A stretch of 64,000 bases of DNA from DATMRF01 sp035566435 (GCA_035566435.1 DATMRF010000136.1:1-64000); one strand, 5' to 3'; numbered from the stretch's first letter, positions 8,899-18,990 are shown. Notes: generated by a model not told the origin, from the letters alone. Translations and numbers: made by a program.

Positions 8899-9468
8899 AT
8901 GAGCGAAGCGTCGGAACAAGTAACCGAGATCCTCGACGCGGTCGGCGCCGGGGACGAACGAGCGGCGGAAAAGTTGCTGCCCTTGGTTTACGATGAGTTA
9001 AGGCGCCTGGCTGCGGCGCGAATGGCCCAGGAAGCACCCGGCCAGACCCTGCAACCGACAGCGCTGGTACACGAGGCCTGGCTCCGATTGGTGGGCTCGG
9101 GGAACGAACACTGGAATGGGCGAGGCCATTTCTTCGGCGCCGCCGCCGAGGCGATGCGACGCATCCTCATTGACCGCGCGCGCAAACGTCATCGGGAGCG
9201 CCACGGCCATGGCCTGGTGCGGATCGATCTGAGCCAATTAGACGTTGCCATTACCACCGACGACGACCTCCTGCTGCGTGTCAATGAAGCGCTGCAGAAG
9301 CTGGAGGCCGAAGCCCCGGAGCGGGCCAAACTGGTCAAACTCCGCTTTTTCACCGGCCTGAGCATTTCCGAAGCCGCTGAAGCGTTGGGGATTGCCACCG
9401 CCACAGCGAATCGGTACTGGGCTTTCGCGCGGGCCTGGCTGCTGGCCGAACTGCAAACCACTGAGTGA
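8899..9468 (+). CDS. ECF sigma factor, TIGR02999-like
   Basis: A 189-residue extracytoplasmic-function sigma factor. Region 2 (LLPLVYDELRRLAAARM, then PTALVHEAWLRLVG) and region 4 (ISEAAEALGIATATANRYW) are clear. The TALVHEAWLRL and ILIDRAR stretches are typical of the TIGR02999 group that expanded in Acidobacteria, Planctomycetes and Verrucomicrobia. ATG 8899 has GGTGGAG eight bases upstream and is preferred over GTG 8890. No anti-sigma gene is adjacent; instead a Ser/Thr kinase follows 51 bases downstream on the same strand, and phosphorylation-linked control of this sigma group by such kinases is a reasonable inference. Confidence 0.92.
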   Translation: MSEASEQVTEILDAVGAGDERAAEKLLPLVYDELRRLAAARMAQEAPGQTLQPTALVHEAWLRLVGSGNEHWNGRGHFFGAAAEAMRRILIDRARKRHRERHGHGLVRIDLSQLDVAITTDDDLLLRVNEALQKLEAEAPERAKLVKLRFFTGLSISEAAEALGIATATANRYWAFARAWLLAELQTTE

Positions 9469-9519
9469 GTCCGGCACGCGAGCAACGTTTTCTGCCTCCT
9501 GGCTGAGACGTTTTGCTTC

Positions 9520-12500
9520 ATGAAAACGCCACTACTGGTCGGAAGCATCGATCGATCAATGAACACCAGCATTGAGCGGATGGAGGCCCTGTTCAGCCGG
9601 GCTCTCGAATTTCGCCCCGACGAACGAGCGGCCTTTCTCGCCGGCGCCTGCGGCCAGGACTCCGCACTGCTGGCGCGGGTCCAGGCCTTGCTTCGCGCCC
9701 ATGAGGGTGGGGAAGGCATTTTGCCCGAACAACCCCGTGGCGAACTATCCGGACGCTGGACTGCTGAAAAGCCCGGCGACCGCATCGGCCACTACAAATT
9801 GCTGGAGAAAATCGGCGAGGGCGGCTTCGGCGTCGTCTATATGGCCGGGCAGGAGGAGCCCGTGCGGCGTCGCGTGGCCCTCAAGGTGATCAAGTTGGGC
9901 ATGGACACCAGGCAGGTTGTGGCCCGGTTCGAAGCGGAGCGCCAGGCGCTCGCCCTGATGGAACATCCCAACATCGCCAAGGTCCTCGACGCCGGCGCTA
10001 CCCAGAGCGGCCGGCCCTATTTTGTGATGGAATTAGTGAGGGGCGTAAAGATAACCGACTATTGCGACCAAAACAACCTCTCCACCACGCAACGGCTGGA
10101 CCTGTTCACGCAGGCCTGCCGCGCAATTCAACATGCCCACCAGAAAGGAATCATTCACCGTGACATCAAGCCGTCGAACGTTTTGGTCACGGTTCACGAC
10201 GGCGTGCCGGTGCCCAAGGTGATCGACTTTGGGATTGCCAAGGCGACGGAAGGGCGATTGACGGACCAAACGCTCTTCACTTCCTTCGAGCAATTCGTTG
10301 GGACGCCGGCCTACATGAGCCCGGAACAGGCCGAGCTCAAAGGACTGGACGTCGACACCCGCACCGATATCTACTCGCTGGGGGTGTTACTCTACGAGCT
10401 GCTCACCGGCAAGACACCGTTCGACGCGAAGGACCTTCTCGCAGCCGGCCTGGATGAGATGCGCCGAACCATCCGCGAAAAGGAGCCGCTTCGTCCCTCG
10501 ACCCGGCTGACGATGGAACTCGCAAGAGGCGCCACCGCCCGGCAAGACCGGGGCGCTCAGGGTTCAGATTCAGCAAAGGGGAATCAACAAGCCGGGACAG
10601 AGGATGTCTCGGCGCGCCGGCTGGCCGACCAGAAGGAACTTATCCATGTCCTTCGCGGGGATTTGGACTGGATCGTCATGAAATGCCTGGAGAAGGACCG
10701 GACGCGGCGTTACGAGACGGCCAACGGGTTGGCGATGGATATTCAGCGGCATTTGCGAAGCGAACCGGTGGTGGCGCGCCCGCCGAGCAATTGGTACCGA
10801 TTTCAGAAACTCGTGCGCCGAAACAAACTGGTGTTCGCGACAGTGGCCGCAGTCGCCTTGGCGATGGTGCTCGGCACCATGGGCAGTACGTGGGAGGCGG
10901 TCCGCGCTCGGCGCGCCGAGCGCGCGCAAAGCCGGTTGCGGCAGGAGGCAGATCGTGCCCGCGCCGGCGAGGCGAGCCAACGGGCGGCAGCGGAACAGCA
11001 CCTTTACGATGCGCTGTTGGGCGAGGCGCGCGCGAAGCAGTTGAGCGGGCGCGCGGGGCATCGGTTCGAGAGTCTCGACGCCATTACCAAGGCCGCGGCG
11101 ATTCGCAAATCAACCGACCTGAGCGACGTCGCGGTGACCGCGTTGGCCTTGCCGGATCTGCGCGAACAAAGACGCTGGCAATTCCCTTCGCATTGGGTGG
11201 CCGCGAACGTGTGCTTTGATGAGCCCTTGGAGCTCTACGCGTACCTCACCGCCTCGGGCATTACTGTCCGGCGTGTCCGGGACGAGCAGCACGAGAGCTT
11301 CCTGCCGGTGAAGGACGTCAGTGATTTTGCCAACGGACTGATCCTGCGCCGCTTCGACCCCAGGAGCCGGTACCTGGCAGCTTCGTGTGAGGTACGCGGC
11401 GGAGGCGCTCGCTGCCGTGTTTGGGACCTCACCCGGGCCGGCGCTTTGGTGCTCGACCTGCCGAGCGCGAGCGACCCGGCTTTCACTCCGGACGGCAAGG
11501 GGATTGCCGTGGTGAATCCCGATGGCACGGTCTCGCTCCAGGAGATTGAGTCGGGCAAGGAACTGAGTCGCTTTCGCGCCGACGGTCGGCTCAGCCTGGT
11601 CCGCTTCAGCCCGGACGGCATGAGGCTGGCAGGTTTCGAGCTGGGCGGCTCGGCCGTATGGATTTGGGAACTGGCCTCGGGCCAGATTAGCACCACCTTG
11701 CTGTCGTCTGGCCGGCTTATTTCTCTCGGTTGGAACCCCGATGGAACTCTGCTCGCGACGGGCCTGCTGGATGGGAAGATTGACCTGTGGGACGTGCGGT
11801 CGGGGCGAGTGCGGGCTCGGATGGAAGGACATGAAACCCGAGTGACGACGCTGGCCTTTTCGCACCAGGGCGATCTGCTGGCCAGTGGAAGCTGGGACAG
11901 CACGCTGCGTCTGTGGAATGTGGCGACAGCCCGGCAATTGGTCGTGTACCGGACTCAAGACGTGGACCTGCATTTTAGCCCGGACGACCGGACACTGGCA
12001 TACGCCGTAGAGGGTGACACTACCAAGCTCTTGGAGGTGGGTCAAAGCACAGGTTATCGGCGTTTGTTTGGCCGGGCCGATGCGCCTAGAGCGTGGGGCG
12101 TGGATTTCTCCCCCGATGGGCGGCTGATGGCCGTTTGTGCAAATGACGGCATAGGCTTGTGGGACACGCTCACAGGCAAAGAACTCGGTTTATTACTGAC
12201 GAGCGCATGCCGCTCCGCGCGTTTCCAAACGTACGGCGGACTCGGAATAGTCGGATGCACTTCGGATGGGCTTTACCGGTGGCCGATTCGGACCGAGTCC
12301 ACCGCGCGTGGTTCATTCGTGCGGGTCGAAGCCCCTCAAGTGCTGGTGGCTCAAGAGCTTTTTCGGTACTCGGCCCTCGATGCAAACGGCAGGAAGATCC
12401 TTGCCTCAAGAGAGGTCACCGCCGAGCCGCTGCTGCTGGACCTCGCAAATCCAACTAACATTCTGAAGCTTCGGGGCCATCCCGGGACTCAATTTGTTGC

Positions 12501-13692
12501 GTTGGATCCGCAGGGTCGCTGGGCAGCTACGGGCACCTGGAAAGGCACCGGGGTCAAAGTATATGATGGCCTCGCCGGTCGCGTGCTTCGCGAGCTGCCG
12601 GTCAAAGGCACGGGGTTTGTTGTCTTTAGTCCCGATGGTCAATGGCTGGCGACCGCTGACATGACGGAGCTGAGGCTTTGGAAAACCGGCTCGTGGGAAT
12701 CCGCGCCTCAGGCCGTGTCGGGCGACCGCGTGTCCGAAACCAATCCGCTGGCATTCAGTCCGGATGGGCGGCTGCTTGCTGCCGTTCACGGCACCTATGA
12801 GATCCAACTCATGCTAGTCCCCTCCTGTGAAGTGGTTGCCACTCTGAGAGTGCCCTCGCTCGCGCATGTGAGTTCGCTCGCTTTCAGTCCTGATGGAACG
12901 AAGTTCGCCGCTTTGGAGTGGAGCGGCCAGCTCGATCTCTGGGATTTGCGTGTCGTTCGCGACGAACTCGTCAAATTGAACCTGGACTGGGAGCTCCCGC
13001 CGCTTTCTGTCGCGACAAATGCAACGCCTGTCGGACCTACGATGATGCAACTGGATGCGGGGCCATTCAGCAAAGAAGAGCTGGCGCAAATGATTCCGCC
13101 TCGCGACGCGAATACCCCGGCCGACCTGATTGACTTGACGGAATACTATAACGCGCCTTTGAGCGAGAGCTGGCACAGTCTAAAATCTGCTAGGAACGAT
13201 TTATCAGAGTTGAGGCCGGGCGTGCAGAAACTGAACGGCGTCGAGTTTGATGTTCGCGGTCTGATCCAGATCGGAGCGGCTGCCGCCAACCGGCTGGCTT
13301 ACCCCAACCACGTGCTGGGCATTCCGGTCCGCCGTCAGTGCCGGCGGCTGCACTTCCTGCACGCGGCTATCTTCTCTGGCAACGCCCGCGTCGGTGACGA
13401 ACTCGGCAGTTACATTCTCCATTACGCCGACGGCCGGCAGATCGAGCTCCCCATCGTTATGGGCAAGGACGTGGCCGATTGGTGGTCCGTGTCCAGCCAA
13501 ACGAATATCAGCTGTGCCGTTGCCTGGACCGGCAACAATCCCTCTGCCCGCGCCGGCGGCAACACCATTCGGCTGTTTAAGACTACTTGGGACAATCCCA
13601 CGCCGGGCGTGCTCATACGCCATTTCGATTTTACGTCAGACAAACCCACCCCCGGCCAGCCCTTTCTCGTGGCGGTCACCGCCGAGCCGTAG
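9520..13692 (+). CDS. Transmembrane Ser/Thr protein kinase with WD40 repeats
   Basis: A 1390-residue Hanks-type kinase. After a helical N-terminus the kinase domain spans about residues 87-420: GEGGFG loop near 99, ALKVIK lysine near 121, HRDIKPSN near 214, DFG near 236 and TPAYMSPEQ. One membrane helix (LVFATVAAVALAMVLG) at about 438-455 is followed by a charged coiled segment (480-515) and then many WD40 units (about 560-1190, with FSPDG and LWD/LWN motifs). A final part of about 190 residues after the propeller (EYYNAPLSESWH, VLGIPVRR, then ILHYADGRQ) matches no domain I can name but recurs in kinases of this type. It likely works with the sigma factor just upstream. ATG 9559 or 9580 could also be the start. 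Confidence 0.93.
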   Translation: MKTPLLVGSIDRSMNTSIERMEALFSRALEFRPDERAAFLAGACGQDSALLARVQALLRAHEGGEGILPEQPRGELSGRWTAEKPGDRIGHYKLLEKIGEGGFGVVYMAGQEEPVRRRVALKVIKLGMDTRQVVARFEAERQALALMEHPNIAKVLDAGATQSGRPYFVMELVRGVKITDYCDQNNLSTTQRLDLFTQACRAIQHAHQKGIIHRDIKPSNVLVTVHDGVPVPKVIDFGIAKATEGRLTDQTLFTSFEQFVGTPAYMSPEQAELKGLDVDTRTDIYSLGVLLYELLTGKTPFDAKDLLAAGLDEMRRTIREKEPLRPSTRLTMELARGATARQDRGAQGSDSAKGNQQAGTEDVSARRLADQKELIHVLRGDLDWIVMKCLEKDRTRRYETANGLAMDIQRHLRSEPVVARPPSNWYRFQKLVRRNKLVFATVAAVALAMVLGTMGSTWEAVRARRAERAQSRLRQEADRARAGEASQRAAAEQHLYDALLGEARAKQLSGRAGHRFESLDAITKAAAIRKSTDLSDVAVTALALPDLREQRRWQFPSHWVAANVCFDEPLELYAYLTASGITVRRVRDEQHESFLPVKDVSDFANGLILRRFDPRSRYLAASCEVRGGGARCRVWDLTRAGALVLDLPSASDPAFTPDGKGIAVVNPDGTVSLQEIESGKELSRFRADGRLSLVRFSPDGMRLAGFELGGSAVWIWELASGQISTTLLSSGRLISLGWNPDGTLLATGLLDGKIDLWDVRSGRVRARMEGHETRVTTLAFSHQGDLLASGSWDSTLRLWNVATARQLVVYRTQDVDLHFSPDDRTLAYAVEGDTTKLLEVGQSTGYRRLFGRADAPRAWGVDFSPDGRLMAVCANDGIGLWDTLTGKELGLLLTSACRSARFQTYGGLGIVGCTSDGLYRWPIRTESTARGSFVRVEAPQVLVAQELFRYSALDANGRKILASREVTAEPLLLDLANPTNILKLRGHPGTQFVALDPQGRWAATGTWKGTGVKVYDGLAGRVLRELPVKGTGFVVFSPDGQWLATADMTELRLWKTGSWESAPQAVSGDRVSETNPLAFSPDGRLLAAVHGTYEIQLMLVPSCEVVATLRVPSLAHVSSLAFSPDGTKFAALEWSGQLDLWDLRVVRDELVKLNLDWELPPLSVATNATPVGPTMMQLDAGPFSKEELAQMIPPRDANTPADLIDLTEYYNAPLSESWHSLKSARNDLSELRPGVQKLNGVEFDVRGLIQIGAAAANRLAYPNHVLGIPVRRQCRRLHFLHAAIFSGNARVGDELGSYILHYADGRQIELPIVMGKDVADWWSVSSQTNISCAVAWTGNNPSARAGGNTIRLFKTTWDNPTPGVLIRHFDFTSDKPTPGQPFLVAVTAEP

Positions 13693-13839
13693 CCCGGATA
13701 TTTCGTAACTGCGGGCGCTACGGACTGTTGGCATTTCGCGCGCCAGGTTCACATCCGGAGTAGCGGCGCGTCCTTCCGCGGCCGAACCACGCCAGCCGGC
13801 CGGTTTGAACTGAGTGATTGGAGGCCCTCTGCGAATCTC

Positions 13840-13860
13840 CCGCCGAAATATTTTCGGTGG
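13840..13860. promoter_or_regulatory. Small palindrome upstream of secreted-protein pair
   Basis: CCGCCGAAA-TAT-TTTCGGTGG, nine-base arms with one G-T mismatch, sits 50 bases before the start of the next gene, in an AT-richer patch. It could be an operator or the tail hairpin of the kinase transcript; no T-run follows immediately. Confidence 0.35.
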
Positions 13861-13909
13861 ACTGATATTTTTTGCGACGGAAGAACGCACTAAGGGGTAA
13901 GCACAATTT

Positions 13910-14347
13910 ATGAAACGCATTCTTGTAAGTGTTTTCGTCGGCTCGGCTGCGCTTGCAGCCTTGGGCCAATACTCGATCGACTGGTATAAAGTCTCAGGCG
14001 GGGGCGGCACCAGTACTGGCGGGACCTATCAGGTCAGCGGCACGATCGGCCAGCACGATGCCGGCGGGCCGATGACCGGCGGCGCGTATTCCATCACCGG
14101 CGGATTTTGGTCGCTCGTGGCGCCGGTGCAAACGCCCGGCGCGCCGACGCTCTACATCAGCAATGCAGGCACCATTGTGACAGTTTATTGGCAGGCCGTT
14201 TCGGGGTGGAGTTTGCACCAGGACTCCGACCTGACTAAGACGAACGGTTGGTCAACCAGCATCGGCGTCACCACCAGCGGCGGAACGAATTATCTGACCG
14301 TCACACCACCGACGGGCAACTTGTTTTTCCGGCTGATGAACCCATGA
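13910..14347 (+). CDS. Small secreted protein, verrucomicrobial C-terminal module
   Basis: A 145-residue exported protein. The signal peptide is MKRILVSVFVGSAALAALG. Next comes a Gly/Thr-rich segment (GGTYQVSGTIGQHDAGG...TGGAYSITGGFWS), familiar from many Verrucomicrobia and Planctomycetes proteins, then the terminal beta module, TVYWQAVSGWSLHQDSDL to LFFRLMNP. AAGGGG lies 15-20 bases before the ATG. Its stop codon overlaps an ATG four bases back, and the large GGG-N repeat protein starts 24 bases on, so they are probably co-transcribed and may act as a pair at the cell surface. Function unknown. Confidence 0.8.
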   Translation: MKRILVSVFVGSAALAALGQYSIDWYKVSGGGGTSTGGTYQVSGTIGQHDAGGPMTGGAYSITGGFWSLVAPVQTPGAPTLYISNAGTIVTVYWQAVSGWSLHQDSDLTKTNGWSTSIGVTTSGGTNYLTVTPPTGNLFFRLMNP

Positions 14348-14370
14348 AGAACAAACGAGGAGCAAAACCC

Positions 14371-17184
14371 ATGCGCAAGGCAAATGAAAAGAATTATGCT
14401 ATGAAAACCAAACTTACACTCGCAGCGCTAGCTATGCTGGCACTCTCAAGTATCAACCATCAGCTATCAACCGCTCACGCCCAAGGCACGGCCTTCACCT
14501 ACGAGGGTCAACTGAACAACAATGGAAGTCCAGCCAATGGCATTTATGATATTCGCGCCGGGCTGTACCTCACCAGTACTGGCGGTGTCGTATCTGCCGG
14601 GCCCATTACGAATCCTGCTGTGGTGGTGAGCAACGGCCTGTTCACCATCACATTGGACTACGGCAATGTCTTTGACGGTACCACCTATTGGCTGCAGGTC
14701 GCCGTGCGCAGCAATGGCTTGGGCGGGTTTACAATCCTGAGTCCGCGCCAGGAGTTAACACCGACGCCTTACGCCATTTTCGCGGAAGGCGCGAACGCGG
14801 CGGGATTGAGCGGTACGATTCCGCCGGGCAGCCTGGCCGGGGCTTACGGGGGCGTGGTGAACTTCACGAATCCAGCCGATATCTTTCTCGGCAACGGAGC
14901 GGGATTGAGCGGCGTGAATGCCGCTACGTTGGGCGGGCTGGCCTCCTCGAATTTCTGGAAAACCACCGGCAACAGCGGCACGACGGCGGGCGCCAATTTT
15001 GCCGGCACCATCGACAACAACTCGTTTGAGATTCACGTCAACAGCACGCGCATATGGCGCGCAGAGCCGGACTCGCGTGGTTTAAACGCGGGCAACCTGA
15101 TCGGCGGCCATCCGGGGAACGCGGTTTTGCAACCTGGATCCGGCGGCAACGTGATCGGCGGCGGCGGGTTTGGCGGCGGTGCGAATCTTATTGGAACTAA
15201 CTCCAGCGGTATCTTCATTGGAGCCGGTTCGTTGAACGAAGTCGGGCCGAGCGTGAATGACTCGGTGATTGCAGGCGGCTACAGCAACACAAACCAGTCA
15301 CCGGATTCCGGTATTGGAGGGGGCCTGGGTAACTGGATTCAGCCGAGCTCCCAATACTCTTTCATCGGGGGAGGTTACCGGAACGTCGTCAGCGATTACT
15401 ACACTATTTTTGGCGGGACCATTGTGACGAATAACACGGCTTTTTACGCGACTGTGGTCGGAGGCATATCGAACAACGCCTACGCGGCGGGTTCCTTCGT
15501 GGGCGGCGGCGGCTACGACGGGCAATTCTTTGGGGGGAACAAAGCCCAAGGTCCCGGTTCGGTCATTGGAGGCGGCATCTTCAATATCGCCACCGGCCAG
15601 GACGCGGTCGTTGGCGGCGGTTCGGGCAACGTGGCCGGGCCCTACGCGACGGTGGGGGGCGGCCAGTACAACGGCGCGGGCGGCTTGTGGGGCACAGTCG
15701 CGGGCGGCCAATACAACCAGGCTGAAGGCTACAGCGCCGTCGGCGGCGGTCAGGGCAATTCCGCGGGTGGCATACTCGCCAGCAACTGCACGGTGGGCGG
15801 CGGCGCGGGCAATATTGCAGGGACCGCGGACTCCGGCCTGGCAACAGTTAGTGGCGGTTATCAAAACTGGGCGGCTGGCGTCGGTTCCTTCATCGGTGGC
15901 GGCGGCACCGATGGGAACAACAACGGTGGGAATCTGGCCGGCGGGCAGGCATCCGTGATCGGCGGCGGCATGAACAATACGAACAACGGCTACGCATCAA
16001 CGATTGGGGGAGGGTTTCAGAACAGCGCCAACAGCTCCACCAGCGGTTTCTTCTACGGCGGCGCCACCGTCGCGGGCGGCGAGGGGAACAAGGCCAGCAC
16101 CGACCTGGCGACGGTGGGTGGCGGGATCTTCAACACCGCCAGTGGGGTCGCTGCTACAGTTCCCGGCGGCAGCGCCAATCTCGCCGGCGGCCTGGGCAGC
16201 TTTGCCGCCGGGCAATCTGCTCAAACGACTCATGGTGGAACCTTCATCTGGGGCGACGGGTCACAAACTTTCACGGGCGCCAACGTTGACGACGCATTTA
16301 ACGTGCTCGCCACGGGCGGTGTGTTTTTCTACGACGGCACCAACGGGCTCCATATTGACGGGTTCGGGAATAATGATGGCACCATTGATTACGGCCTAAA
16401 ATTCGGCGGCGCTCTTTCGAGCGGCGAAGGAATCGCTTCCAAACGCACGGCGGGCGGCAACCAATACGGGTTGGACTTTTACACCAGCTCGGCCGACCGA
16501 ATGTCGATCGCCGCCAACGGCTTTGTCGGCATCAACACCACCAGTCCGTCGGAACGCCTTGAAGTCAACGGCCAATTTGTCCTGATCGACGGGGCCAACG
16601 CGGGGAACGGCAACGGCCCGTTAGATGCCTACATCGGTGGGGATGGTTCAGGCAGCGACGTGCAGATCGGGAGCATGAACAGCCTCATTACCGCCGTCGG
16701 CTTCTGGAACTACGCCGCCAATGCCTGGATGCACATCTCCTGCAGTTCGATCACGATCCACGGCGGCGCCGACCTGGCGGAGCCGTTCCCGATCACGGCG
16801 GCTGCAAACGAGGTCCCGCCGGGCGCGGTAGTGGTCATCGATGCGGAGAACCCAGGCGGCTTGAAATTGAGCGAGCAGGCTTACGACTCGCGCGTGGCCG
16901 GTGTGGTTAGCGGCGCCAACGGAGTGAATCCCGGCATCCAGATGCAGCAACAGGGATTGCTCGAAGGCGGCAAGAACGTCGCGCTGACCGGCCGCGTATA
17001 TGTGCAAGCGGATGCTTCCAACGGCCCCATCCAACCGGGTGACTTGCTGACGACTTCCGGCAGCCCGGGCCGCGCCATGAAAGTGACCGACCATGCCAAG
17101 GCGCAAGGAGCGATTCTGGGCAAAGCCATGACCGGACTGAAGGACGGCAACGGCATGGTGCTGGTGCTGGTCACCTTGCAGTAG
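14371..17184 (+). CDS. Large secreted protein with GGG-N repeats, YadA-head-like
   Basis: A 937-residue exported protein. ATG 14371 has GAGGAG eight bases upstream; the signal peptide is MKTKLTLAALAMLALSSINH preceded by a short basic stretch. Residues about 25-140 form a conserved head (FTYEGQLNNNGSPANGIYD). From about 215 to 620 there are some 25 irregular repeats of the form V-G-G-G-x-x-N-x-A, which recall the beta-roll of trimeric adhesin heads. The C-terminal 150 residues (DLAEPFPITAAANEVPPG, GRVYVQADASNGPI, GDLLTTSGSPGRAMKV) are a separate conserved domain. No membrane anchor is visible. Adhesion or surface coating is plausible, not shown. Confidence 0.85.
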   Translation: MRKANEKNYAMKTKLTLAALAMLALSSINHQLSTAHAQGTAFTYEGQLNNNGSPANGIYDIRAGLYLTSTGGVVSAGPITNPAVVVSNGLFTITLDYGNVFDGTTYWLQVAVRSNGLGGFTILSPRQELTPTPYAIFAEGANAAGLSGTIPPGSLAGAYGGVVNFTNPADIFLGNGAGLSGVNAATLGGLASSNFWKTTGNSGTTAGANFAGTIDNNSFEIHVNSTRIWRAEPDSRGLNAGNLIGGHPGNAVLQPGSGGNVIGGGGFGGGANLIGTNSSGIFIGAGSLNEVGPSVNDSVIAGGYSNTNQSPDSGIGGGLGNWIQPSSQYSFIGGGYRNVVSDYYTIFGGTIVTNNTAFYATVVGGISNNAYAAGSFVGGGGYDGQFFGGNKAQGPGSVIGGGIFNIATGQDAVVGGGSGNVAGPYATVGGGQYNGAGGLWGTVAGGQYNQAEGYSAVGGGQGNSAGGILASNCTVGGGAGNIAGTADSGLATVSGGYQNWAAGVGSFIGGGGTDGNNNGGNLAGGQASVIGGGMNNTNNGYASTIGGGFQNSANSSTSGFFYGGATVAGGEGNKASTDLATVGGGIFNTASGVAATVPGGSANLAGGLGSFAAGQSAQTTHGGTFIWGDGSQTFTGANVDDAFNVLATGGVFFYDGTNGLHIDGFGNNDGTIDYGLKFGGALSSGEGIASKRTAGGNQYGLDFYTSSADRMSIAANGFVGINTTSPSERLEVNGQFVLIDGANAGNGNGPLDAYIGGDGSGSDVQIGSMNSLITAVGFWNYAANAWMHISCSSITIHGGADLAEPFPITAAANEVPPGAVVVIDAENPGGLKLSEQAYDSRVAGVVSGANGVNPGIQMQQQGLLEGGKNVALTGRVYVQADASNGPIQPGDLLTTSGSPGRAMKVTDHAKAQGAILGKAMTGLKDGNGMVLVLVTLQ

Positions 17185-17217
17185 CCGCACCTGCTTCGGT
17201 AGCAACTCGACCATAAA

Positions 17218-18948
17218 ATGGAAACCATGAACACGAAGCATCCAGGGTTCGGGGTGATCGCAAAGGTGGCAGGGCTAGTATTGGTCGCCGGCGGTCTGTT
17301 GTTGGCCGCCGAGAGGGCGGCTGCGGTTGGGAGTTGGGTGCCGTTGTCGAGTGGGCCACCGGGAGCGCCCTTCCTTGAGCTCATGCTCCTGATGCCCGAC
17401 GGCACGGTGATGGTCCAGGAGGCCGGCAGCAACAATTGGTATCGGCTGACTCCGGATTTGAAGGGCAGCTATGTCAATGGCCAATGGTCGGCTGCCGGTG
17501 CCATCGCGCCGATGCACTACAACCGTACCTATTACAGTTCTCAGGTCCTGCGCGACGGCCGGGTGTTTGTCGCCGGAGGCGAGTATAGCAACAGTGGCTG
17601 GAGCACGGCGGAGATCTATGACCCCCAGGCCAATGTGTGGCATTTGCTTACCATACCGGCTGGATTGCTCAACACGAACATCCAGACCCTCTCGAACGGT
17701 GCAAAGACCTCAGGTTTCTCCGACTCCCAGTCACAAGTCCTGCCCGATGGAACAGTGTTGGTGGCGCCAATCTATCCCGGCCTCGCCCGTCAGACGCTTA
17801 TCTTCAACCCGGTCGGGAACAACTTCTCGGGAGGCGCGCAGACCGTGGGCAACCAGAATGAAGTGAGCTGGGTGCAACTGGCGGACCGCAGCACGCTCAG
17901 CATCGATAAGAAATCACTGAACTCGGAACGCTACATTCCCGCGACCGGGACGTGGATTCCTGACGCACCCCTGCCCGTGCAGCTCTACAGCAGCAGTGCG
18001 GAAATTGGCGCTGGGTTTCTGTTGCCTGATGGGCGGGCCTTCTTCCTGGGGGGCTCGGGGAGCACGGCCTATTATACCCCCAGCAACACGACCAGCAGCA
18101 GCTATTGGACGACGGGTCCCAACATCACCAACGGGCTGGTCGCGCAAGACGCGCCCGCGGCGATGATGGTCAATGGCAAGATCCTGTGCGCCTTCACCTC
18201 CACGACGAACCACAATCCGATCTTCTTTTACGAATTTGATTCCAACACGGGCATTTTCGCGCCCACGCCAGCCTCGGGAAGTCCTCCCAATCTTTTCCAG
18301 ATTTCCGATGCGACCTGCATGCTGGCTCTGCCGGATGGAACGGTGCTCTTCAGCAACACGGGCACGCAGTTATACGATTACCAGCCCAACCCTCCGCCGC
18401 TAGCCGCGGGCAAGCCAACGATTAGCGCGATCACTGCAAAAATTGCAGGCGTTTCTTATCACCTGACCGGCACCAAACTCAACGGTATCTCCCAGGGCGC
18501 CGCGTTTGGAGACGATGCCCAGATGGACAGCAACTATCCGCTCGTGCGATTGACCGACTCCGGCGGGAATGTCTATTACGCCCGCACCTACAACTGGAGC
18601 ACCAGCGCGGTGGCCACCGGCAGCGCCGTCGTCTCCACGGATTTTGCCGTACCAGGCGCGGTGCCGCCGGGAACCTATTCGTTGGTCGCGGTGGCCAACG
18701 GCAACCCTTCGGACCCGGTCTCCTTTACCTACAACGCGCCGGTCTGGGTTGACTTCAACTACTTCAGCCCCTTCGGCTTTTATTTTGGCACCTTCTCCGA
18801 GCCTTACAACACACTTTCAAATGGCGTGAGCGCCTTGGCTAGCGGTGGAACGATCGCCATCAAGCCCGGGTCATCAACCGAGGCCATGACGATTTCGAAA
18901 CCCATGACCATCACCGCCGTCGGGGGCGCGGCCACCGTTGGTCATTAA
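17218..18948 (+). CDS. Secreted kelch/galactose-oxidase-like protein
   Basis: A 576-residue exported protein with a signal peptide (hydrophobic to about residue 36). Kelch-type propeller blades follow: QVLRDGRVFVAGGEYSNSGWSTAEIYDP and later LLPDGRAFFLGGSGSTAYY. Near 400-500 is an IPT-like beta domain resembling the C-terminal domain of galactose-oxidase-like proteins (QGAAFGDDAQMDSNYPLVRLTD). The end has GTIAIKPGS...ITAVGGAATVGH, a pattern of right-handed beta-helix starts, so the protein may be shorter than relatives that carry a helix. The copper-binding Tyr/Cys pair of galactose oxidase cannot be confirmed. Starts at 17218 or 17227. Confidence 0.82.
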   Translation: METMNTKHPGFGVIAKVAGLVLVAGGLLLAAERAAAVGSWVPLSSGPPGAPFLELMLLMPDGTVMVQEAGSNNWYRLTPDLKGSYVNGQWSAAGAIAPMHYNRTYYSSQVLRDGRVFVAGGEYSNSGWSTAEIYDPQANVWHLLTIPAGLLNTNIQTLSNGAKTSGFSDSQSQVLPDGTVLVAPIYPGLARQTLIFNPVGNNFSGGAQTVGNQNEVSWVQLADRSTLSIDKKSLNSERYIPATGTWIPDAPLPVQLYSSSAEIGAGFLLPDGRAFFLGGSGSTAYYTPSNTTSSSYWTTGPNITNGLVAQDAPAAMMVNGKILCAFTSTTNHNPIFFYEFDSNTGIFAPTPASGSPPNLFQISDATCMLALPDGTVLFSNTGTQLYDYQPNPPPLAAGKPTISAITAKIAGVSYHLTGTKLNGISQGAAFGDDAQMDSNYPLVRLTDSGGNVYYARTYNWSTSAVATGSAVVSTDFAVPGAVPPGTYSLVAVANGNPSDPVSFTYNAPVWVDFNYFSPFGFYFGTFSEPYNTLSNGVSALASGGTIAIKPGSSTEAMTISKPMTITAVGGAATVGH

Positions 18949-18990
18949 CCAAGTTTGACGAACGGCCCTACCCGGCTGGCGGCCTCGTCC

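Noticed and set aside
17218..18948. True galactose oxidase
   Set aside because: Kelch blades and the C-terminal beta domain fit, but the Cys-Tyr cofactor and copper ligands cannot be placed by eye.
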